11,333 bases of DNA from an uncultured Lachnospiraceae bacterium (GTDB taxonomy: Bacteria; Bacillota; Clostridia; Lachnospirales; Lachnospiraceae): positions 1-11,333 of the forward strand of contig CASDUB010000012.1 in assembly GCA_949283905.1 (NCBI GenBank), written 5' to 3'. The translations under genes and the position numbers were made by a program. Under the pieces are notes generated by a model that saw only the letters and a list, made by a program, of their open reading frames with translations, was not told the origin of the DNA and made no database searches. The first letter of the stretch is position 1; each line of letters starts with the position of its first letter. Positions 6,308-11,333 of this stretch are shown in pieces.

Positions 6308-7492
6308 TCAGATCGTTTCGTTGTTTTTATATTTTTTGATGACGTTCTGGATCCTGTCTGAAGGATCGAGCAGATGGCTGATAGACGAATTATGGTTCAT
6401 GTTATCTATTATGTAAGCTATATATTTAGACATATTGCAGCAGATATAATACTCTTTTTCGAAAAGTTCTTCAGGCTGATGTATGAGGTTAGTGGTGATA
6501 AGTTTTGTAAAAAGCCCGTCTTTATATGCCTTGTCGAATTTTTCAAGCCCGTTTGTAAACAGTCCGAAAGTGCTGCAGAAATATATATTCCGGGCATTTC
6601 TGGCTTTCAGCATCTGAGCTGTTTCGATGATGCTGTCTCCCGATGAGATCATATCGTCGATAATGATCATGTCTTTGCCGGAAACGTCGGCGCCGAGAAA
6701 TTCATGGGCGACGATAGGGTTCTTGCCGTTTACGATAGTTGAGTAATCTCTTCTCTTGTAAAACATTCCCATGTCGACGCCGAGGTTGTTCGCCATATAA
6801 ACGGCGCGGCTCATTCCGCCTTCGTCAGGGCTGATGACCATGAGATGATCTTTGTCGAGGGTAATGTCCTTTGTGTTTTTGAGAAGATTTTTTATAAACT
6901 GATACACAGGACGTATAGAGTCGAGTCCGGTAAGAGGAATAGAACTCTGAACACGTTCATCGTGAGCGTCAAATGTTATAATGTTGCTTACGCCCATATT
7001 TACAAGTTCTTTGAGGGCGATAGCGCAGTCGAGAGATTCTCTCGTTGTGCGTTTATGCTGACGGCTTTCGTAGAGAAAAGGTATGATCACGTTTATTCTG
7101 CGGGCTTTTCCTCCTATAGCCGCAATGATACGTTTGAGATCCTGATAGTGATCGTCGGGTGACATATGATTATATTCGCCGAACATTTTGTATGTAAGGC
7201 TGTAATTGCATACATCGACAAGGATATAGAGGTCGTCACCTCGTACTGATTCGCTTATCGTGCCTTTTGCTTCTCCTGAACCGAAGCGGGGAGTCTGCGC
7301 GTCTATTATGTAAGAGTCTCTTTCGTATCCCGAATAGGCAGTGTTGTGTCTGAGTTCATGATCTCTTGTTGAACGCCATTCGATAAGATAATTGTCAATC
7401 TCTTTTGCGCGGTTGACATAACTTTTTAAAGGAACGATTCCGAGTCTTGCGAAAGGAAGGGAATCGAAATATTTTTTATTTGGATCAGACAT
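6308..7492 (-). CDS. prs: Ribose-phosphate pyrophosphokinase (PRPP synthetase), long Clostridia-type variant
   Basis: It makes 5-phosphoribosyl-1-pyrophosphate from ribose 5-phosphate and ATP for purine, pyrimidine, NAD, His and Trp synthesis. Two phosphoribosyltransferase-fold halves are visible: PFLYESRQHKR at 138-148 corresponds to the ATP-site PYxxYARQDRK, FDAHDERVQS at 174-183 to the metal-binding DLHxxQIQ, SPDEGGMSRA at 221-230 is near-canonical, and IIDDMISSGDSI at 277-288 is the PRPP loop. At 394 residues it is about 75 longer than the usual 315, mostly at the N-terminus, and the loop reads SSGDS where classical enzymes have DTAGT. I recall this as a known variant common in Lachnospiraceae; kinetics and allostery may differ. 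Its ATG overlaps the dnaI stop by 8 bases (ATGTCTGA), with GGAGG upstream. It is the last gene of the operon. Confidence 0.93.
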   Translation of the reverse strand: MSDPNKKYFDSLPFARLGIVPLKSYVNRAKEIDNYLIEWRSTRDHELRHNTAYSGYERDSYIIDAQTPRFGSGEAKGTISESVRGDDLYILVDVCNYSLTYKMFGEYNHMSPDDHYQDLKRIIAAIGGKARRINVIIPFLYESRQHKRTTRESLDCAIALKELVNMGVSNIITFDAHDERVQSSIPLTGLDSIRPVYQFIKNLLKNTKDITLDKDHLMVISPDEGGMSRAVYMANNLGVDMGMFYKRRDYSTIVNGKNPIVAHEFLGADVSGKDMIIIDDMISSGDSIIETAQMLKARNARNIYFCSTFGLFTNGLEKFDKAYKDGLFTKLITTNLIHQPEELFEKEYYICCNMSKYIAYIIDNMNHNSSISHLLDPSDRIQNVIKKYKNNETI

Positions 7493-8483
7493 TTTTAGAG
7501 CCTCCGGATAATTTTTTCTTTATTCTGATATCGTCTCCGAAAAGGAAAAGACGCTGGTAACTGCTTGTTATTCTCGACACAACTCTGTCCGAATATGCAT
7601 CGCGAAGTTCAGAAACAGAGAGATTTGTCGAAATGATCGTGCTTTTCTCTGTTATAAGGCGTTCATTTATGCACTGAAAGAGCTGTGATGAAATGAAGCT
7701 GTTATTCATGTTCGCGCCGAGATCGTCTATTATCAGAAGATCGCATTCATATATCAGACGTGTATTTTCTCTTGTTGCGGCCGTCTGGTGAAAAGCGTTT
7801 TCTTCAAGAGTGTTGAAGAAATCAAAAGCCGTAAAATATAAAACGCTTACTCCTTTATCAATCAATGCTTTCGCGATACAGTGGGAGAGGAAAGTTTTTC
7901 CGACCCCTGTTTTTCCGTAAAAGCAGATATTTGAACTCTTATCTGAAAATGTATCGACAAAATTCTTTGAATAGTTGTAGGCGCGCAAAGCCGTCTCTCT
8001 GGCTGAAAGTCCTGTTGACGGATTGATATCCGTATCAGAATACCAGTCAAGAGAAAATGTGTCAAAGTTTTCTTTATTTAAAATATCGGATAATCTGGAC
8101 TGTGAATATAAAAGTCTTGCTTCGGCCTGTTTAAAACAGGAACATTTTTCGTTTGAAACAAAACCCGTATCACGGCAGATGGGGCAGTCGTACTGAATTT
8201 CAGCTTTTCCGTCGGGAAAACCTGCCATTTTCAAAAGAGTCTGCCGTTCGAGAGAAAGTGTCTCGAAAGCTTCTTTCGGATCAAAATCATCTTCCGCGCT
8301 CATGCCGAGATTTATCTTTACTTTTTTTACGCTCAATGCCGCGATTTCCGCATCGATTTCGGAAAGACGCGGGAACTTTTTGTATGCTTCATCTGTTTTT
8401 TTACGAAATTCTCTTTCGTTACGAAGACGTTTTGCTGAGTAACTCCGCATGATATCATCAAATTGTGAATTTGTCAGCGCCAT
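7485..8483 (-). CDS. dnaI: DnaC/DnaI-type replicative helicase loader (AAA+ ATPase)
   Basis: It is predicted to load the replicative DNA helicase during replication initiation and restart, acting with the DnaB/DnaD-like protein encoded directly upstream. The N-terminal region (1-95) is helical and charged. A cysteine cluster C100-x2-C103...C114-x-C116 matches the zinc-binding region of DnaI. The AAA+ core has Walker A GKTGVGKT at 190-197, Walker B LLIIDD at 249-254, a sensor-1 segment IISTNLS at 283-289 and a likely arginine finger at R304 in SDRVVSRI. The 332-residue length is close to B. subtilis DnaI. IstB transposase helpers share the core, but the zinc cluster and replication neighbour argue against that. 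The start is TAATG, overlapping the upstream stop by one base, with AAGGAG before it. The symbol is by family analogy. Confidence 0.92.
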   Translation of the reverse strand: MALTNSQFDDIMRSYSAKRLRNEREFRKKTDEAYKKFPRLSEIDAEIAALSVKKVKINLGMSAEDDFDPKEAFETLSLERQTLLKMAGFPDGKAEIQYDCPICRDTGFVSNEKCSCFKQAEARLLYSQSRLSDILNKENFDTFSLDWYSDTDINPSTGLSARETALRAYNYSKNFVDTFSDKSSNICFYGKTGVGKTFLSHCIAKALIDKGVSVLYFTAFDFFNTLEENAFHQTAATRENTRLIYECDLLIIDDLGANMNNSFISSQLFQCINERLITEKSTIISTNLSVSELRDAYSDRVVSRITSSYQRLFLFGDDIRIKKKLSGGSKNV

Positions 8484-9490
8484 TATATCTCCTTAAGTTG
8501 TACTTCAGCGAACTGGCGGTCAAGTTTGCGTTCAAGCTCGTTAAGATCGTCCGCACGCTGTTCAAAATTGTGGAATTGATTTTTATTATTTGAAGAATTA
8601 CCGGAAGTCTGAGCGGTATTTTGATTAGTCTGTTTGTATTCTTCGTTAAGGCGTTCTATATCTTTTATCGTTTTTACGCCGTTTTCGTGCCAGTTTGAAA
8701 GTATCTTGTCGGCATATTGAAAGCTCTGTTTTCCTGTTGAATTAAGAGTTATCGAACATGCTTCGGCGATAATATCCGGAGAAAAACAGTATTCCTTGTA
8801 CCATCGGTCTATATATTCGACTTCTTTTGGAATCGGATTTCGATTTCGGATCCCGAAAGCCTTTAAAACTTCAAAATGAATCTTTGACCAGTTTGAAGAA
8901 TTTTCGGAAGCTTCTTTAACTGTCGTATAACCTTTTTTGTGCCATGAAAGAGCAACGCTTTCCATGTATCGTATGCTCGTATGGCCTTTTTCGATGCAGT
9001 ATTGGATAAGGTAATCGCACAGATCAAGCGAAAAGTGAAGCTCATCCATAAAATACAGCAGAGTGCCGGATTCTATAGCCGAAAGCGGCCGCGAAAAATA
9101 TTGTTCCGCTATAAAAAGAAGCTGCCGTGCGTCTTCGTTCTCGCCCATGAGGGACTGAATCCTGGCATTTCCGAGTCTGTGGTTTTCATTCGGAGTTTCT
9201 GAAACGCTCAGATGTATCTGTATGCCGGTGATTTTTCCGTTGCGCCGGAACAGTTCCAAAAGCTGCTGTTTTTCCCAGTATAGCAGCGCATCGATAATAT
9301 CTTTTTCGGAACATGAAAACACCCGGCAGAGATTTTCAACGGAAGCTTCCGTATCTTTTTTATGCGCAAGCATCATAAGAAAAATAAATACTTTTACATA
9401 TTCGCCGGGAGCGTCTTTCATAGGACCTGATATAAAAGCGTCAGGAAGAGTTGTGATCCGCGGCATTTCATTCCAGGTTAATGAGAACAT
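8483..9490 (-). CDS. DnaB/DnaD-like replication initiation protein (two DnaD domains)
   Basis: This is a primosomal protein expected to act at the origin or restart forks in recruiting the helicase loader. An N-terminal winged-helix region (about 27-82) is followed by two DnaD (DDBH2) domains: about 125-195 with Y175-x3-V179-x3-W183, and about 212-282 with Y259-x3-I263-x3-W267, which fits the YxxxIxxxW DNA-binding signature. A polar N/Q/S-rich linker (286-308) and a charged C-terminal helix (310-335) follow. Winged helix plus two DDBH2 domains is the layout of B. subtilis DnaB rather than DnaD, though at 335 residues it is shorter (DnaB has about 470). The order with dnaI downstream mirrors the B. 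subtilis dnaB-dnaI pair. Annotation pipelines will probably call it a DnaD domain protein. TAATG junctions link it to murC upstream and dnaI downstream; GGAGG precedes the start. Confidence 0.92.
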   Translation of the reverse strand: MFSLTWNEMPRITTLPDAFISGPMKDAPGEYVKVFIFLMMLAHKKDTEASVENLCRVFSCSEKDIIDALLYWEKQQLLELFRRNGKITGIQIHLSVSETPNENHRLGNARIQSLMGENEDARQLLFIAEQYFSRPLSAIESGTLLYFMDELHFSLDLCDYLIQYCIEKGHTSIRYMESVALSWHKKGYTTVKEASENSSNWSKIHFEVLKAFGIRNRNPIPKEVEYIDRWYKEYCFSPDIIAEACSITLNSTGKQSFQYADKILSNWHENGVKTIKDIERLNEEYKQTNQNTAQTSGNSSNNKNQFHNFEQRADDLNELERKLDRQFAEVQLKEI

Positions 9491-10875
9491 TATCTTTCCT
9501 CCGCAAGAAGCTGCTCGCCTATTTCATAGACATTTCCGGCTCCCATGGTGATAACAAGATCGCCTTCTTTGACATTTGAAGATATATATGATTTGATCTC
9601 ATCAAAATCAGAGAAGCAGGAACTCTTCGTGCCCAACGCATTGATTTTATCGGAAATATCTTTGGAAGATATACCGAGAGTATCTGTTTCCCGCGCCGCG
9701 AATATGGGAGCGAGGACTACTTCGTCGGCCATTGAAAGAGATTTCGCGAAATCATCTAAAAATGCGTATGTTCTTGTATATGTATGAGGCTGGAATATGC
9801 ACCATATCTTTTTGTGCGGAAATGTTTCCGCCGTAGTCAGAGTGGCTCTGATCTCTGTAGGATGGTGAGCATAATCGTCGATGATAACAGCTTTTTTGTA
9901 TTCGCCTTTGTACTGGAAACGTCTGTCGGTTCCGTTAAAAGACGAAAGACCTTTTTTGATGGCGTCGATCGGGATGTTCAAAATTCTGGCGGCTGCGATA
10001 GCTGCAAGAGCGTTTGATACGTTGTGTTTTCCCGGAACGCCTAAAGTAAATTCACCCAAGGAAGCGCCGTATTCGACAGCAGTAAAGGTAGGGATCGCAA
10101 AGCTGTTAAAGCTGATATCCGAAGCTGTATAATCCGCCTGTTTTTCAGCCGAATATGTGACGGCTTTGCATTTCAGGCCGTCTGTAAAAAATGACGTATC
10201 GTCGATATCGGCATTGATTACAAGGGCGCCGTCTTCGGGAAGAAGTTCCGTAAATTTCTTAAAAGAATTTCTTATATCGTTTATATCCTTGAAGAAATCC
10301 ATATGATCTTCTTCTATATTTAATATGATATCTAACGTAGGTTTAAAGCTTAAAAAGCTGTTTGTGTACTCGCATGCCTCGGTAAGAAAATAATCCGAGC
10401 CGCCTATCCTTATATTTCCGTTGATGGCTGGAAGGATGCCTCCGACGCTTATCGTTGGATCGACTTCTGCCGAAAGAAGTATGTGGGCGAGCATTGAAGT
10501 CGTCGTTGTTTTGCCGTGAGTGCCTGCGACGGCGATCGATGAAACATAATTGAGCATCATCTGACCGAGAAGCTCGGCTCTTGACATAAGCGGGATCCTG
10601 AGAGCTTCCGCCCTGATATACTCCGGGTTGTCCGGATGGATTGCCGCCGTAAATACGACAAGATCACAGTCCGAAGCTATATTTTCGGCTTTTTGGCCGT
10701 AAAAAATCAGTGCTCCTTTTTTTTCCAAATGTTGGGTAAGGGCACTTTCCTGTCTGTCGGAACCGGTAATGACAAAGCCGCGATCCAGCAGGATCTCAGC
10801 CAGACCGCTCATGCTTATACCTCCGATTCCTATAAAATGTATTTTTAATGGTTTTTTAAAATTTATATGATACAT
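9490..10875 (-). CDS. murC: UDP-N-acetylmuramate--L-alanine ligase (MurC)
   Basis: MurC adds L-alanine to UDP-MurNAc using ATP, the first amino-acid step of the peptidoglycan stem peptide, in the cytosol. All three Mur-ligase domains are present. The N-terminal UDP-binding Rossmann domain has GIGGISMSG at 16-24. The central ATPase has the P-loop AGTHGKTTTT at 117-126, TEACEY at 165-170, NIEEDHMD at 186-193 and GKHNVSNALAA at 282-292. The C-terminal domain has GTDRRFQ at 315-321, DDYAHHPTE at 333-341 and GAGNVYEIG at 445-453. The 461 residues are full length. A CGGAG ribosome site precedes the ATG, 11 bases after yerC. Its stop overlaps the next ATG by one base (TAATG), coupling cell-wall and replication gene translation. 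Confidence 0.98.
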   Translation of the reverse strand: MYHINFKKPLKIHFIGIGGISMSGLAEILLDRGFVITGSDRQESALTQHLEKKGALIFYGQKAENIASDCDLVVFTAAIHPDNPEYIRAEALRIPLMSRAELLGQMMLNYVSSIAVAGTHGKTTTTSMLAHILLSAEVDPTISVGGILPAINGNIRIGGSDYFLTEACEYTNSFLSFKPTLDIILNIEEDHMDFFKDINDIRNSFKKFTELLPEDGALVINADIDDTSFFTDGLKCKAVTYSAEKQADYTASDISFNSFAIPTFTAVEYGASLGEFTLGVPGKHNVSNALAAIAAARILNIPIDAIKKGLSSFNGTDRRFQYKGEYKKAVIIDDYAHHPTEIRATLTTAETFPHKKIWCIFQPHTYTRTYAFLDDFAKSLSMADEVVLAPIFAARETDTLGISSKDISDKINALGTKSSCFSDFDEIKSYISSNVKEGDLVITMGAGNVYEIGEQLLAEER

Positions 10876-10886
10876 ATAGGACTCCG

Positions 10887-11177
10887 TTATTTTTCATCTA
10901 TTCTGTCAAACACAATGTCGTAGCCGTCGCTTCCGTATATAAGGGAACGATTGACACGGCTTATAGTTGCTGTCGATGCGCCTGTTTTTTCTGATATTTC
11001 AAGATATGTAAAACCTTCTTTGAGCATCTTGGCTACTTCAAAACGTTGTGCAAGGGAAAGAATTTCGTTTATGGTGCAGACATCTTCAAAAAAAGCATAG
11101 CACTCATCTTTTGTTTTGAGACTTAAAATAGCACTGAATAATTGATCAACTGCATCTGTGTGTATTGTTTTTCCCAT
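10887..11177 (-). CDS. yerC: YerC/YecD-type TrpR-related DNA-binding protein
   Basis: A 96-residue all-helical protein of the TrpR-like superfamily, YerC type; its regulatory target is not established. The helix-turn-helix covers about 56-80 (FTYLEISEKTGASTATISRV then NRSLI). By eye alignment with E. coli TrpR, the tryptophan-contact positions R54, T81, R84 and S88 correspond to R45, T71, R74 and S78. TrpR Gly85, which lines the indole pocket, is Val75 here, so tryptophan binding should not be assumed. It is the first gene of the operon, with GGAG eight bases before the ATG, and lies beside a divergent promoter region containing an A/T-rich inverted repeat. Self-regulation, or control of the rightward neighbour, is plausible but unproven. 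Confidence 0.93.
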   Translation of the reverse strand: MGKTIHTDAVDQLFSAILSLKTKDECYAFFEDVCTINEILSLAQRFEVAKMLKEGFTYLEISEKTGASTATISRVNRSLIYGSDGYDIVFDRIDEK

Positions 11178-11202
11178 AGATAAATCTCCGTTTCGAGTAA
11201 AA

Positions 11203-11221
11203 ATTATAAAAATATTATAAT
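11203..11221. repeat. A/T-rich inverted repeat at the yerC start site
   Basis: ATTATAA (11203-11209) and its perfect reverse complement TTATAAT (11215-11221) are separated by five bases. The right arm contains the leftward -10 box, and the predicted leftward start near 11207 falls in the left arm, where a repressor dimer would block transcription. All arm bases are A or T in an A/T-rich region, so chance is a real alternative. It also yields a second TATAAT on the minus strand (11208-11203) that lacks a properly spaced -35. Confidence 0.4.
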
Positions 11222-11242
11222 CCCAATCATTAAATATTGCAA
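11214..11242 (-). promoter_or_regulatory. Leftward promoter of the yerC-murC-dnaB-dnaI-prs operon
   Basis: On the minus strand, TTGCAA (11242-11237) is followed after exactly 17 bp by a perfect TATAAT (11219-11214). It lies 37 bases upstream of the yerC ATG, with a predicted RNA start near 11207. No other convincing promoter is visible for the five-gene operon. The -35 hexamer is shared with the rightward promoter. Confidence 0.82.
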
Positions 11243-11265
11243 TGCTGTGAATTAGATTGTATAAT
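11237..11265 (+). promoter_or_regulatory. Rightward promoter sharing its -35 box with the yerC promoter
   Basis: TTGCAA (11237-11242) is followed after exactly 17 bp by a perfect TATAAT (11260-11265), with a predicted RNA start near 11272. Because TTGCAA is its own reverse complement, the same six bases form the -35 of the divergent yerC promoter. Confidence 0.82.
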
Positions 11266-11285
11266 ACGTGGGAGATGGGGTGAAG

Positions 11286-11329
11286 CGTGCTTTGGCACGA
11301 AAAATTAAATATGTTGAAAGGAGCAAAGC
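11286..11329 (+). promoter_or_regulatory. Possible hairpins in the leader of the rightward gene
   Basis: CGTGC (11286-11290) and GCACG (11295-11299) form a 5-bp stem with a TTTG loop. Alternatively, GCTTTG (11289-11294) pairs with CAAAGC (11324-11329), which lies between the ribosome site and the start codon. Both are short, so a regulatory role is only a suggestion. Confidence 0.25.
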
Positions 11330-11330
11330 C

Positions 11331-11333
11331 ATG
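11331..11333 (+). CDS. Start codon of a rightward gene (only the first codon is in the window)
   Basis: The window ends on an ATG preceded by AAAGGAG (11317-11323) with a 7-base spacer, and a well-formed rightward promoter lies about 60 bases further upstream. An earlier ATG at 11311 is in another frame and has no comparable ribosome site. Nothing can be said about the product. Confidence 0.7.

Noticed and set aside
7485..8483. IstB-type insertion-sequence helper ATPase
   Set aside because: The AAA+ core is shared, but there is no adjacent transposase or terminal repeat, and the zinc cluster and replication neighbour point to a helicase loader.
11203..11208. Second leftward -10 box (tandem TATAAT)
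   Set aside because: No acceptable -35 lies 16-18 bp upstream of it; it is better explained as one arm of the inverted repeat.

Overview
The window looks like core chromosome of a low-to-mid GC Gram-positive of the class Clostridia, most probably Lachnospiraceae-like. This rests on strong GGAGG-type ribosome sites, a DnaB/DnaD-type replication protein beside a DnaI-type loader, a YerC-type TrpR relative, the long Clostridia-type PRPP synthetase, and a stand-alone PqqD-fold protein. The taxonomic placement is inferred from protein character and gene order, not from a marker gene. I see no insertion sequence, phage gene, tRNA, rRNA or CRISPR array, and no gene-free stretch longer than about 300 bases.

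Layout. (1) Positions 1-177: the 3' end of an unrecognised rightward gene and its intrinsic terminator. (2) 265-1926: rightward dapA-dapB, two consecutive steps of the diaminopimelate/lysine pathway. A hairpin that can terminate transcription in both directions closes this unit (1936-1981). (3) 6189-2014, leftward: an OPT-family peptide transporter, a stand-alone PqqD-like protein, a small membrane-anchored protein with a possible winged helix, and the dipeptidase PepD. The transporter has its own promoter, and a second, near-consensus promoter lies between it and the PqqD gene. (4) 11177-6308, leftward: a tightly packed five-gene operon, yerC - murC - DnaB/DnaD-like - dnaI-like - prs. Three of its junctions are stop/start overlaps, and a 13-bp hairpin terminator ends it. 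(5) 11178-11333: a divergent promoter region and the start codon of a rightward gene at the right edge.

How the genes fit together. Two modules supply the cell wall: DapA/DapB make the precursor of meso-diaminopimelate, and MurC adds L-alanine to UDP-MurNAc. MurC is translationally coupled to the helicase-loading pair (DnaB/DnaD-like and DnaI-like) and to PRPP synthetase, so wall precursor, replication start and nucleotide supply share one transcript. The transporter and PepD suggest peptide uptake followed by cytosolic hydrolysis. The two small proteins encoded between them have no assigned role.

The most interesting points are: a divergent promoter pair sharing one palindromic -35 box (TTGCAA), with 17-bp spacers and perfect TATAAT boxes on both sides; the orphan PqqD / membrane winged-helix / PepD unit, which has its own promoter; and a leader in that unit that can fold into two mutually exclusive hairpins.
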